Part shown: positions 1 to 8,657 of the stretch, piece after piece | Numbering within the stretch: the stretch's first letter is position 1 | Layout of the letters: each line of letters starts with the position of its first letter | Source: Pseudomonas sp. R5-89-07 | Lineage (GTDB): Bacteria > Pseudomonadota > Gammaproteobacteria > Pseudomonadales > Pseudomonadaceae | Length of the DNA: 64,000 nucleotides | Assembly (NCBI RefSeq): GCF_003851685.1 | Contig: NZ_CP027727.1 | Location: forward strand, 2,976,001-3,040,000 | Direction of reading: 5' to 3' | Made by a program: the position numbers and the translations under genes | Notes under the pieces: model-generated | Databases searched by the model: none | What the model was told of the DNA's origin: nothing | Seen by the model: only the letters and a program-made list of their open reading frames with translations

Positions 1-26
1 AAAACCAGCAGGGGCAAACCAGCGGT

Positions 27-896
27 TTACTCTTTAACGTCCATGAACTCTGCAGCCCACGCTACATAGCTTTCCGGCAAGGTGTAGGTGTGCGTCAGCT
101 CGGTGGCACTGAGGTTTGAGGTGCTGTGGGTCAACTGGCGTTGCGCACGCAGGCTGTCGTAAGTGGCCTTGATCGCGGCAAAGTACGCGCCATGCCCAGC
201 CACCACGATGCGCACGCCCAGGCTCGCCAGGCGCTCGCTGTCATGCAGTTGTGGGTTGCCGTAAGTCACCAGCATCAGCGGCACGCTGAGGTTTTCGGCG
301 ATTTTCTCCAGGTGGTCGAAGTCTTTGACCCCGACCATGCAGATCCCGTCGGCGCCGGCCTTTTCATAGGCTTGGGTGCGGGCGATGACGTCTTCGGTCG
401 GCAAAACGCCAGCGTTGGTGCGGGCAATGATCGACAGTTCAGGATCGACACGCGCTTCGAGCGCCGCCTTGACCTTGCCGATGCCTTCCTCGACGGAGAT
501 CAGGTCGGTGGATTTACGCCCGAATTGCGCTGGCAGCAGCGTGTCTTCAATGGTCAGCGCGGCGACGCCGGCGCGTTCCAGCTCTTCAACCGTACGCATC
601 ACGTTGAGGGCATTGCCGTAGCCGTGGTCGGCGTCTGCAATGAACGGCAACTGCGCGACGCGGCCGATACGGGTGGCCTGTTCGACGAACTCACTCAGGG
701 TAATCAACGCAAAATCAGGAGCGGCCAGTACCTGCAGGGAGGCGACGGAGCCGCCGAGGATACCCACCTCAAAGCCCAGGTCAGCCGCGATCCGGGCGGA
801 CATGGGGTCGAAAACAGAGGCAGTTTCAACACAGATGGGCTTGGCAAGCAGTTCGCGGAAGTTACGGCGCAACGCTGAGTGAGAGATCTTGGGCAT
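27..896 (-). CDS. Oxaloacetate decarboxylase, isocitrate lyase/PEP mutase superfamily
   Basis: The 289-residue product closely matches my recollection of P. aeruginosa PA4872, an oxaloacetate decarboxylase that splits oxaloacetate to pyruvate and CO2 in the cytoplasm. The TIM-barrel signature is clear: the [10 protein letters not shown] metal-binding stretch near residues 87-96, the [15 protein letters not shown] loop in mid-protein, and IARTNA further on. Length equals that of the family. ATG is at 896 and the TAA stop lies 26 bases from the window edge, so the gene is complete. It is transcribed away from the sulfonate-type binding protein gene, with about 290 bp of AT-rich DNA between them. 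Related superfamily members cleave methylisocitrate or phosphonopyruvate, but the overall match favours oxaloacetate decarboxylase. Confidence 0.88.
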   Translation of the reverse strand: MPKISHSALRRNFRELLAKPICVETASVFDPMSARIAADLGFEVGILGGSVASLQVLAAPDFALITLSEFVEQATRIGRVAQLPFIADADHGYGNALNVMRTVEELERAGVAALTIEDTLLPAQFGRKSTDLISVEEGIGKVKAALEARVDPELSIIARTNAGVLPTEDVIARTQAYEKAGADGICMVGVKDFDHLEKIAENLSVPLMLVTYGNPQLHDSERLASLGVRIVVAGHGAYFAAIKATYDSLRAQRQLTHSTSNLSATELTHTYTLPESYVAWAAEFMDVKE

Positions 897-1030
897 GTTC
901 TTTCCTGGCTTTGGTCATCGTCAAGTGACGATCAATGTCTATTCGTGGTGGCGTGAGATTACCACGCAGACGGGCAGGGGTTTATGACGTTTGAACGTGG
1001 GAGACAGGTCTTGCGCGGCAACGTGCCAGC

Positions 1031-1051
1031 AAAATGCAATATGTGCATTTT
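1031..1051. promoter_or_regulatory. Perfect inverted repeat, possible operator
   Basis: AAAATGCA-N5-TGCATTTT is a perfect 8-bp inverted repeat in the AT-rich space between the divergent genes at 896 and 1183. Its symmetry and position suggest a dimeric regulator site. The regulator is unknown and no binding is shown. The rest of the 897-1182 gap is AT-rich with no gene seen. Confidence 0.35.
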
Positions 1052-1182
1052 TATCGAATTACGTTATGCAATATAAATATTTTACATGTCTTGCTTATAA
1101 CCGCATCGTAGTCCCTTACAACCCTTACCGAGACCGCACGCGCGGATCGACTTGAAGTGCCTCACGGCATCTGGAGACGAAC

Positions 1183-2139
1183 GTGCGTTACCTGAAAAAA
1201 CTGGTCACCGGGATGGCCACCGCATTGCTGTGCCTGAGCGCTCACGCGCAAACGCTGGTGGTGGGCGATCAAAGCTATAACGCCCAAGCGGTGATGGAAG
1301 CGGCGGGGGTGCTTGAAGATTTGCCCTATACCCTTGAGTGGAAGCAATTCACGGCCGGATCGCCGGTGGCCGAAGCGCTCAACGTCGGCAGCCTGGATAT
1401 CGGCCTGCTCGGCGACGCGCCGGTGTTGTTCCTGGGCGCATTGGGCGCACCGATCAAGGTGATTGCGGTCAGCCGGCAAAACCTGGCGGGGGTGGCCATC
1501 CTGGTCAGGCAGGATTCGTCGATTCACAGCCTGGCGGACCTTGCGGGCAAGCGCGCAGCCATCTGGAAGGGCTCCTGGAGCCAGCAACTGCTGCTGAGCG
1601 CCTTGGATAAAGCCGGCGTTGCCCGCGATTCGCTGGAGCTGCGCTACCTTAGCGCACTGGATGCTTCCCATGCGCTTGAAGGCGGCTCGGTGGATGTCAT
1701 CGCCACCTGGGAGCCCTATGTCACCCAGCAGGAACGCCAGGGAGCGCGAGTGCTTGCGACGGCCGAGGGCTTGATTCCGGCGCAGAGTTTTATCGCTGCC
1801 AACGCCACGGCGATCGACAGCAAACGTGCGCCTATCAGCGATTTCCTCCAGCGCCTGAAAAAAGCCCGCGATTGGGCGCGCCAGAACCCGGCCAACACCA
1901 ACGCCTACGCCGACGCGTGGGCCAAACGCACCCGCGCCGACGCCGAAATCGCCCGCGTCTGGTTTGCCCGGGCCCGCACCACGGTCGAACCGCTGAGCGC
2001 CCAGGCGCCTGTCGAGGCGCAAAAGACCGTGGACTTTTTCGCCAGCCAAGGGCTGGTCAAGTCTTACCCGGCCGCCAGCCTGTTCGACCCGTCATTCAGC
2101 GCGGCCCTGCAGCCCGCCGTCGCGCAGCAAAAGCCCTGA
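1183..2139 (+). CDS. Periplasmic substrate-binding protein, SsuA/TauA/NrtA-like
   Basis: The product has 318 residues. Residues 1-22 (KK followed by a hydrophobic core ending AHA-Q) are a Sec signal peptide, so the mature protein is periplasmic. Family features include GSLDIGLLGDAP near residue 68, the ADLAGKRAAIWKGS loop near 118 and DVIATWEPY near 170. These are typical of ABC transporter receptors for aliphatic sulfonates, taurine or nitrate. The start is GTG at 1183, six bases after GGAG. It lies 23 bp before an LLM-class monooxygenase, which suggests uptake and oxidation of an organosulfur or similar compound. No permease or ATPase gene is adjacent. The ligand cannot be assigned. Confidence 0.8.
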   Translation: MRYLKKLVTGMATALLCLSAHAQTLVVGDQSYNAQAVMEAAGVLEDLPYTLEWKQFTAGSPVAEALNVGSLDIGLLGDAPVLFLGALGAPIKVIAVSRQNLAGVAILVRQDSSIHSLADLAGKRAAIWKGSWSQQLLLSALDKAGVARDSLELRYLSALDASHALEGGSVDVIATWEPYVTQQERQGARVLATAEGLIPAQSFIAANATAIDSKRAPISDFLQRLKKARDWARQNPANTNAYADAWAKRTRADAEIARVWFARARTTVEPLSAQAPVEAQKTVDFFASQGLVKSYPAASLFDPSFSAALQPAVAQQKP

Positions 2140-2162
2140 ATACGCCAAGGAATTCATCCGAC

Positions 2163-3485
2163 ATGACCAAACGACAGCTCAAACTGGGCGCCCTGACCAT
2201 GGGGTGCGGTGGCCCGGGCCGCCATAACCTGTGGCTCGACCCGCAGTTGCCGGCCGACGCCAGCGTCAACATCGACTGGTACATCGACATCGCACGCCAG
2301 GCCGAGGCGGCGTTGTTCGACCTGATCTTTATCGTCGACAGCCAGTTCATCACCCCAGGTTCACCCTCCCATTACCTCAATCGCCTGGAACCATTGACCC
2401 TGCTGTCGGCACTGGCCGTGAGCACGCGGCATATCGGCCTGGTGGGTACGCTGACCACGTCCTACAACGCGCCGTATAACGTTGCACGGCGCCTGGCTTC
2501 ACTGGATTTGATCAGCAAAGGCCGCGTCGGCTGGAACGTGGTGACCAGCGGCGATGCGGGCACTGCCGGCAATTACAGCCTTGACGAGCATTACGACTAC
2601 ACCACGCGCTACAGCCGCGCCGCCGAACATGTGCAGGTGGTGCAGGGGCTGTGGAACTCTTACGAGGACGACGCCTTCGTGCGCGACCGCGCCACCGGGC
2701 AGTTTCTCGACCCAAGCAAACTGCATCGCCTGAATCACCAGGGCGAACACTTTTCGGTGGTCGGCCCGCTGAACATCCAGCGCTCACCCCAGGGCCAGCC
2801 GGTGATCTTCCAGGCCGGGGATTCCGAGCAAGGCCGCGACCTGGGCGCCGCGACCGCCGACGTGATCTTCACCCATGCGACCAGTATCGAGCAGGGCCAG
2901 GCGTTCTACCGGGATATAAAGGACAGGGCAGTAGTCGCAGGCCGCGATCCGGAGCAACTGTTGATCATGCCGGGTGCGGAGGTGTATGTCGGCGACACCG
3001 ATGAGCACGCCCGTGAAATCGAGCGCCATTACCACCAGACCGATCATAGCTTCGAGCTTGCGCTCAAAGAGTTCGGGCGTAATTTCGGCTGGCATGACTT
3101 CAGCCAGTACGACCTCGACGCGCCGTTCCCCCAGCAGAGCCTGGAGGCGGCGCGCAGCAGCTTCTTCACTGCGGCCAAACGCATCGCCGATCAGGCCCGC
3201 GAGCAGGGTTTCAGCTTGCGTCAGGCCGTGGAATTTGGCCGACAGCTGCGGCCTGGGGCCTTCACCGGCACGGCCGACACGGTTGCGCAGAAAATGGCGG
3301 ACTGGCTGCAGGCGCGGGCCGTGGATGGTTTCAACATCTACATCGGGCACCCGGAGCAATTTGCCCGGTTCACTCGGGAGGTCATTCCGTTGCTGCAGGA
3401 GCGCGGCGTCTACCGCACCGCGTACGAAGGCAAGACCTTGCGCGACAGCCTGGGGCTGGACATTCCGGCGTTTGCGCACCGTTAA
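2163..3485 (+). CDS. LLM-class FMN-dependent monooxygenase (NtaA/SnaA/DszA type)
   Basis: The 440-residue protein belongs to the bacterial luciferase-like group that uses FMNH2 and oxygen from a separate reductase to oxidise small substrates such as nitrilotriacetate, dibenzothiophene sulfone or dimethylsulfide. Signatures seen are RLEPLTLLSALA, GLVGTLTTSYNAPYNVAR, GRVGWNVVTS, the AAEHVQVVQGLW helix and the late GTADTVAQKMADW segment. ATG at 2163 is preferred because an upstream reading would run through the binding-protein gene. It is probably co-transcribed with that gene, 23 bp upstream. No flavin reductase lies nearby. The substrate is unknown, with an organosulfur compound inferred only from the neighbour. 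Confidence 0.85.
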   Translation: MTKRQLKLGALTMGCGGPGRHNLWLDPQLPADASVNIDWYIDIARQAEAALFDLIFIVDSQFITPGSPSHYLNRLEPLTLLSALAVSTRHIGLVGTLTTSYNAPYNVARRLASLDLISKGRVGWNVVTSGDAGTAGNYSLDEHYDYTTRYSRAAEHVQVVQGLWNSYEDDAFVRDRATGQFLDPSKLHRLNHQGEHFSVVGPLNIQRSPQGQPVIFQAGDSEQGRDLGAATADVIFTHATSIEQGQAFYRDIKDRAVVAGRDPEQLLIMPGAEVYVGDTDEHAREIERHYHQTDHSFELALKEFGRNFGWHDFSQYDLDAPFPQQSLEAARSSFFTAAKRIADQAREQGFSLRQAVEFGRQLRPGAFTGTADTVAQKMADWLQARAVDGFNIYIGHPEQFARFTREVIPLLQERGVYRTAYEGKTLRDSLGLDIPAFAHR

Positions 3486-3629
3486 GCCGAACGGTTGCTT
3501 ACCCGTTTGGCACAACTGCTGTGCGGATCAAGGGATTAATCCGCCGGCGCGCTTATGCCTATAGTCCACTCACCCGCGCAGCGCACTCAACGGCGCCGCG
3601 CATACCCGTCGCAGACTGAGGTGAGCCTG

Positions 3630-4562
3630 ATGAACCGTGAATTGAACCCCGCGTTGGCCGATACCTACCAAGTGGACGCCGAGTACTTCGAGTACAGCAA
3701 GGCCGCCAACCCCATCAGTGCCAATCTCATACCGCGCATTCCCTACCACAGCTTTCCTGCCTCGCTGTATGCCAGCGGCCCTTCGCGAATCGTGCCGCTG
3801 GACCTCAGCGAGGCCCTGGGCTGTGAAGGCCCGGCCACAGGCCCCGGCCTGTGCGCGAACTTCATGCGCCTTAACCGTGGCGACACATTGACCCTGCAAC
3901 CCAACGCGACCTCCCAGGTGTTCTACGTGATTGCCGGGGCGGGCAGCGTGACCCAGGCCGAGCATGAGATTCAATGGTCCACCGGCTGTTTTATCGCGCT
4001 GCCGGGATTGCACGCGGCGCACTTCAGTGCCAGCGCGGATGCGCGACTTTACTATGTGCACGATGAGCCGTTGTTGCGCTACCTGGGGGTGACACGCAGC
4101 GCAGACCGCTTTACCCCGACGCTGTACCCGGCGGAACTGGCCAACACGAAGCTGCGCGAAGCGGCGGATGACCCCCGCGCCCAGGACCGCAGCCGCATCA
4201 GTATCCTGCTGGGCAACCGCCACTTCCCGCAAACGCGCACTGTGACCCACGTACTATGGGCGATGTACGGAATTCTGCCGGCCGGGTCGGTGCAAAAGCC
4301 CCACCGGCATCAGTCGATTGCCCTGGATTTCATCATCGATTGCCCGCCAGGTTGCTACTCCCTGGTAGGCACCGAGCTGGACAGCGATGGGCAGATCCGC
4401 AACCCGGTGCGGGTCGACTGGTCGCCTGGCCTGGCATTCGTCACGCCGCCGGGGTATTGGCATGCGCACTTCAATGAGTCCGATAGCGAGGCGTTCCTGA
4501 TCCCGATTCAGGATGCGGGGCTGCAGACCTACCTGCGTGCCCTGGATATTCGCTTCAGTTGA
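3630..4562 (+). CDS. Bicupin protein, gentisate 1,2-dioxygenase-like
   Basis: The 310-residue protein carries two cupin domains. The first (about 80-150) has RLNRGDTLTLQPNATSQVFYVIAGAGSV. The second (about 210-290) has the fuller metal-binding set PHRHQSIALDFII and PPGYWHAHFNE. The arrangement resembles gentisate dioxygenases and related bicupins that bind Fe(II). The first cupin lacks a convincing His pair, so probably only the second binds metal. ATG at 3630 follows GAGGTGA at 3618-3624. It is convergent with the LysR gene, with one base between stops. A role as an aromatic ring-cleaving enzyme is possible but not shown. Confidence 0.7.
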   Translation: MNRELNPALADTYQVDAEYFEYSKAANPISANLIPRIPYHSFPASLYASGPSRIVPLDLSEALGCEGPATGPGLCANFMRLNRGDTLTLQPNATSQVFYVIAGAGSVTQAEHEIQWSTGCFIALPGLHAAHFSASADARLYYVHDEPLLRYLGVTRSADRFTPTLYPAELANTKLREAADDPRAQDRSRISILLGNRHFPQTRTVTHVLWAMYGILPAGSVQKPHRHQSIALDFIIDCPPGCYSLVGTELDSDGQIRNPVRVDWSPGLAFVTPPGYWHAHFNESDSEAFLIPIQDAGLQTYLRALDIRFS

Positions 4563-4563
4563 G

Positions 4564-5469
4564 TCAATGCCAGTCCGGTGTCTCGCCCAGGCGCTCAACC
4601 ATAAAGTCAATAAAACAGCGGACCTTGGACGACACGATGCGCTTGGGCGGGTAGACGAACCACACGGCAAACTCGCGCTCTACCCCCTGGATCCGCCATT
4701 GCGGCAACCACACCACCAGCTCGCCGGCCCTGATGCCTTGCGCCACCAGCCAGTCTGGCAACAGCGCAAACCCCAGGCCCTGGCGTGCGGCGATCAGTTG
4801 CGCGTCCAGGTCGTTTATACGGATACAGTCGCCATGCACCAACGGCAATACACGGCTTTGGCTTGCGAAGGTGAAATCGCTGACGGGACGAGTGCTCAGT
4901 ACCGCAGGCACATGGGCCAGATCGGTTGGCGTGGACGGCGGCGGGTGTTGCATCGCAAAGGCCGGGCTGACCACCAGGCGGTAATGGCCGTCGCACAACT
5001 TGCGCGCCTTCAACGTGGAATCGGCCAGGGCGCCGACACGAATCGCCAAATCGACACCCGCGTGGATCAGATTGACCTGGGTGTTATCCAGCATCAACTC
5101 AAGGCTGACCTGCGGGTAGCGCAGGCGAAAGTCATTCAACGCCGGCAGGATATGATGACGGGCGAAGGCTGGCGGCAGGTTGAGCTTCAACAACCCACGC
5201 GGGTGCTGGTTCAACGCAGACGTAGCCGCCTTGGCGTGTTCCAGCTCATCGAGCACGGTGCGGGCGTGCATCAGGAACGTGTGACCACCTTCGGTCAGGT
5301 GCAGGGTGCGCGTGGAGCGATTGAACAGCGCGATGCCCAGGTCCTGCTCGAGGTCCTTCACATAGCGTGAGACGGTCGAGGCCTTGATGCCCAGGCGCTC
5401 GGCGGCGCGGGAAAAATTGTTGCCATCGGCGGCTTCGACGAAGGCGGTCAGGGCAGCGAAATAGTCCAA
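4564..5469 (-). CDS. LysR-family transcriptional regulator
   Basis: The 301-residue protein has an N-terminal winged helix-turn-helix (residues 1-60, with FSRAAERLGIKASTVSRYVKDLE and LFNRSTRTLHLTEGG) and a C-terminal effector-binding domain (about 90-295, RHHILPALNDFRLRYPQVSLEL). The open frame extends upstream to about 5820, but homologous sequence begins at DYFAALTAFVEAAD. I therefore place the start at TTG 5469, seven bases after GAGG. The longer frame is Arg/Pro/Ala-rich and runs through the metallothionein gene. The target is unknown; it is not divergent from an obvious operon. Confidence 0.85.
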   Translation of the reverse strand: MDYFAALTAFVEAADGNNFSRAAERLGIKASTVSRYVKDLEQDLGIALFNRSTRTLHLTEGGHTFLMHARTVLDELEHAKAATSALNQHPRGLLKLNLPPAFARHHILPALNDFRLRYPQVSLELMLDNTQVNLIHAGVDLAIRVGALADSTLKARKLCDGHYRLVVSPAFAMQHPPPSTPTDLAHVPAVLSTRPVSDFTFASQSRVLPLVHGDCIRINDLDAQLIAARQGLGFALLPDWLVAQGIRAGELVVWLPQWRIQGVEREFAVWFVYPPKRIVSSKVRCFIDFMVERLGETPDWH

Positions 5470-5546
5470 AAGACGGCCTCGGGGCAGGGCGGACAGACCA
5501 GCAGGGTGGGGAGGGTGGCGGCATCCTGTCAACTGCTGAAGCAGAC

Positions 5547-5577
5547 CCACCTGCAGGAGGCGTGCTCCCACAGGTGG
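5547..5577. repeat. Degenerate REP-like inverted repeat
   Basis: CCACCTG (5547-5553) and CAGGTGG (5571-5577) flank a core reading GTGGGAGCACGCC on the reverse strand, which resembles a degraded Pseudomonas REP element. It sits just downstream of the metallothionein stop and may also act as a transcription stop. Confidence 0.4.
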
Positions 5578-5587
5578 ATCTCCACGC

Positions 5588-5848
5588 TCAGGGGGAAATG
5601 GGGTCGCTGGCCGGGAAGGTTTCTTCGATCGCTTCGTCGAGCTGGCTGTCGCTGACCGCACGGTCTTGCACCTGCACATTCGACTCGCAATGGCATTCGG
5701 CGCTGGGGCACGCCTGGCCGCGCGGATGCAGGTCGGCACAGGCCTGGCTGCAGTACGCTTTGCCGTCGCGTTCATAGCGGGCGGCATCGCTGACCTGGCA
5801 ACTGCAGCCTGGGCAGGCACATGGCAAATCCGGGGTGGTGTGGTTCAT
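5588..5848 (-). CDS. Pseudomonas-type bacterial metallothionein
   Basis: The 86-residue Cys-rich protein has nine cysteines in the order CACPGCSC, YCSQAC, AC and ECHC, with nearby histidines, followed by a disordered tail ending QLDEAIEETFPASDPISP. This matches the recalled P. fluorescens metallothioneins, including the zinc-finger-like YCSQACADLHP core and the conserved C-terminal tail. It should bind Zn(II)/Cd(II) in the cytoplasm for storage and detoxification. ATG at 5848 follows a GGAGGACTC-like Shine-Dalgarno. It is a single-gene unit, divergent from the small gene at 6044. Confidence 0.92.
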   Translation of the reverse strand: MNHTTPDLPCACPGCSCQVSDAARYERDGKAYCSQACADLHPRGQACPSAECHCESNVQVQDRAVSDSQLDEAIEETFPASDPISP

Positions 5849-6043
5849 GAGTCCTCCGATTGTCCGTCATGGTTGAATAGTCCACACCTGATTTGGATCA
5901 TCGAAAAGCCACGAGTTTAAAAAAAGCGCAGCTCGGGCTGATGAGCGGTGGCCCCGCGCTTGCGCGGCAAAAAAACGAACGCGTCAGTGGGTCCGGCGTC
6001 TATGTTGATAACAACGTCGACACAGCAAAGAGGAGGTTTGCCA

Positions 6044-6274
6044 ATGAACCATTACCCCGCGGGCGACACCGATTTTGAAGCACGCAACCGTTTGATCGGC
6101 GACGCCATAGGCCTGGCTTTCGATGAGGTGGAGTTGTGGGTGACCTCGGTTGAAGAGGACGGCAGCGGCATGGGCTATGTGCTGACGTTCTCCGAAGACA
6201 CGCCCAGCGATGTCCTCGCCAAGGTCGAGGGGCTGGGCGCTGATCGTACGATCAATATTGGCCCGATTGACTGA
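6044..6274 (+). CDS. Conserved small protein of unknown function
   Basis: The 76-residue acidic protein has no recognised domain, signal peptide or membrane segment. It reads as a compact folded protein (EARNRLIGDAIGLAFDEVELWVTSV, then GYVLTFSEDTP). The start is ATG 6044, supported by a strong AGGAGG at 6031-6036. It stands alone, convergent with another small unknown gene 21 bp away. Confidence 0.65.
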   Translation: MNHYPAGDTDFEARNRLIGDAIGLAFDEVELWVTSVEEDGSGMGYVLTFSEDTPSDVLAKVEGLGADRTINIGPID

Positions 6275-6295
6275 GGCCCACCAGGCCAGGGCCAT

Positions 6296-6523
6296 TCACG
6301 GCTGCTTGTAATGCCCCGGAATGTCATGGCCTTCGTCACTCGGCTTGGTACGCTTTTGTACTTGGACGTCACTCAATTGCGCATCCTTGAGCTCGGCAAA
6401 GCGCTGCCTGAGCAGGGATTGTGCGAGCTGCGGGTCCAGCTCATCGCCTTCGTATTCGAGCGTGCGGCTTTGTGGCTGGTTGTCCAGAATGAAACTGATC
6501 AGGTAGTGCGGCTTATCGAACAT
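6296..6523 (-). CDS. Conserved small protein of unknown function
   Basis: The 75-residue hydrophilic protein begins MFDKPHYLISFILDNQ and ends in a charged, Lys/Pro-rich tail. No domain is recognised. ATG 6523 follows GGAGGAACGCCC, so the extension of the open frame to 6670 is not used. It is divergent from the kinase-like gene at 6683 and convergent with the gene ending at 6274. Confidence 0.6.
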   Translation of the reverse strand: MFDKPHYLISFILDNQPQSRTLEYEGDELDPQLAQSLLRQRFAELKDAQLSDVQVQKRTKPSDEGHDIPGHYKQP

Positions 6524-6682
6524 GGGCGTTCCTCCATTACAATCAACACGTGGTACCCGTGCAGGGCGTGATCGTTTGAGGACTGGACGGCGCGGTGATT
6601 CAGAAAAAATCAGAAGTTCTTCAGGCTCGATTCGCCCTGCGGACAACACACCGATCGCTATGTCCGCCATGGGAGCTGGTCA

Positions 6683-7300
6683 ATGAGCCGCGCGCTATTC
6701 GTTTCACTGGACGGGCCCAAGGGCACCGGCAAGACCACGCTGCTGGAAGCGGTGACGTCGGCACTCAGGGCCGAGAATAAAAAAGTGATCCGGCTGTGCG
6801 AGAAAAAGAGCGATCCCCATCGGGGTGAAACCATGGCACTGGTCAACCAGCTTGTCAGGCACCCCAGCCGCGCGTTGGAGCGGGCGGTGTGTGAGCGTTT
6901 CGCTGAGAGCCGCAGCTGGATGTCCAGGCATGTACTGCCTAAGCAGCCACCGGACAGCATCATTCTGATCGACCGCTGGTACCCGTCCGACGCGGCGTTT
7001 CGTCGGCTGATTCCGTTTGCGCAGATTCTACAGTTGAACATCGAACGCAACGTGCAAGTGCCCGACCTGCATGTCGGGGTGGTTACCGACGCTGAACTGT
7101 CCTGGGCGAGGGCGGCGGCGCGACGGCGTGGGCTGAGCAGTACGGTACTGCATACGTTGGAAGAACACGTCGCTTGCACCCAGGCGTTCGAGCGAGCGGT
7201 CGCCGATCACGGTTGGGTTCTATGCCGCAATGAAGGCACCATCGAGCAAGCGACCAGGCAGGTGGTTTGCGAGATTAATGGCGTGTTGAGCGCACGCTAG
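6683..7300 (+). CDS. P-loop kinase related to thymidylate kinase
   Basis: The 205-residue protein has a Walker A motif GPKGTGKTT at residues 11-19 and the DRWYPSD motif near residue 97, which resembles the DRYxxS motif of thymidylate kinases. A lid-like Arg-rich stretch (RAAARRRGLSS) follows. True Tmk is encoded elsewhere in pseudomonads and has a different lid, so this is probably an accessory nucleoside or nucleotide kinase. ATG 6683 follows GGGAGCTGG. There is no operon partner. The substrate is unresolved. Confidence 0.65.
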   Translation: MSRALFVSLDGPKGTGKTTLLEAVTSALRAENKKVIRLCEKKSDPHRGETMALVNQLVRHPSRALERAVCERFAESRSWMSRHVLPKQPPDSIILIDRWYPSDAAFRRLIPFAQILQLNIERNVQVPDLHVGVVTDAELSWARAAARRRGLSSTVLHTLEEHVACTQAFERAVADHGWVLCRNEGTIEQATRQVVCEINGVLSAR

Positions 7301-7445
7301 CTCCGTACCGCAGTGTATCCAAGGGCCGCTCGGATACTTGCCGATTCAATAGAGCGCCTTACCGACACACTCGCGATACCTCCACGCGGTTCAATTGGCG
7401 CCAGCGAGGGACTTCACCTCGGCCAAACCAACAGCAGGTGGCGCC

Positions 7446-8657
7446 ATGTTATTGATCGCATTCCTCGGCGGTATCGTCACGGTGCTCAGCCCGTGCATTC
7501 TGCCCGTCGTGCCGTTTCTATTCGCCCGAGCCGATCGCTCGCCCTCATCAGTGGTGTGGACCCTGCTCGGCCTGGCGCTGACGTTTGCCCTGGTTTCCAG
7601 CCTCGCCGTCGTCAGCAGTGACTGGGTGGTGACGGCCAACGGTATCGGTCGCCAGGTGGCGCTGGTGGTGCTGGTGCTGTTCGCCCTGTCGTTGCTGTCC
7701 GCCAGGGTCGGCAACTGGCTGATGCGGCCGTTAACGGCGCTGGGTAATCGCCTCGATCCTGCAACGCGCAGGTTGTCAGGACCCGGCGCATCGCTGCTGA
7801 TCGGGGTCGCCACCGGACTGCTGTGGGCGCCCTGCGCAGGGCCGATCCTCGGCATAATACTGACCAGCGCGATGCTGCAAGGCCCCAGCGCTCAGACCAG
7901 CTTCCTGCTGTTGGCCTACGGCTTGGGCAGCGCTCTCTCATTGGGCGTGCTGATTTTCGCCGGCCGAGGCCTGATGTCTCGGTTGAAATTGTCGTTGCCG
8001 GTCACCGCCTGGCTACGGCGTGGTGCCGGCCTGGCCACGCTTGTGGCGGCGGTGGTGGTCGCCAGTGGCGCACAGAGCCAACTGCTCGCGGGCACTTCAT
8101 CCGAGGGGGCGGCGAGGGTGGAGCAATCGCTGCTGAGCGGGGTACCCAGGATCGTTGATTCCCTGGTGGACACTGTGAAGGCCGCGACCACGCCTGAGAT
8201 GAGCGTGAAGGGTGAAATGCCGTCGCTGTCGGGGGCCGTCCAGTGGCTGAACTCACCGGAGCTGAGCAAGGAATCGTTGCGAGGCAAGGTGGTACTGGTG
8301 GATTTCTGGACGTTTGATTGCATCAATTGCCAGCGCAGCATTCCGTACGTGAAGGAGTGGGCGAGGAAATACGAAAAGGACGGGCTGGTGGTCATCGGCG
8401 TGCACACGCCGGAGTATCCGTTTGAGAGGGTGGTCGACAACGTGCGCAAAAACGTAGCGAAGCTGGGCCTGAACTACCCGATCGCCATCGACAATAATTA
8501 TGCGATCTGGCGCGCCTTCGACAATCAGTACTGGCCCGCGCACTACATCGTCGACGCCGAAGGCAAGGTCCGCTACACCCATTTTGGCGAAGGCAGTTAT
8601 GACGCCCAGGAACAAGTGATCCAGCAGTTGCTGGCCGAAGCGAAGAACAAGGGGTGA
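7446..8657 (+). CDS. DipZ-like fusion: CcdA membrane domain plus thioredoxin domain
   Basis: The 403-residue inner-membrane protein carries electrons across the membrane by thiol exchange. Residues about 1-225 form a six-helix CcdA/DsbD-beta-like domain with the two redox cysteines in VLSPCILPVVP and WAPCAGPILG. After a linker, residues about 265-400 form a periplasmic thioredoxin/TlpA-like domain with the active site FDCINC. It is shorter than mycobacterial DipZ because it lacks the extra C-terminal domain. ATG 7446 is chosen over an upstream frame because the hydrophobic helix begins there and AGGTGG precedes it. It is convergent with the sensor kinase gene, with stops adjacent. Confidence 0.85.
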   Translation: MLLIAFLGGIVTVLSPCILPVVPFLFARADRSPSSVVWTLLGLALTFALVSSLAVVSSDWVVTANGIGRQVALVVLVLFALSLLSARVGNWLMRPLTALGNRLDPATRRLSGPGASLLIGVATGLLWAPCAGPILGIILTSAMLQGPSAQTSFLLLAYGLGSALSLGVLIFAGRGLMSRLKLSLPVTAWLRRGAGLATLVAAVVVASGAQSQLLAGTSSEGAARVEQSLLSGVPRIVDSLVDTVKAATTPEMSVKGEMPSLSGAVQWLNSPELSKESLRGKVVLVDFWTFDCINCQRSIPYVKEWARKYEKDGLVVIGVHTPEYPFERVVDNVRKNVAKLGLNYPIAIDNNYAIWRAFDNQYWPAHYIVDAEGKVRYTHFGEGSYDAQEQVIQQLLAEAKNKG

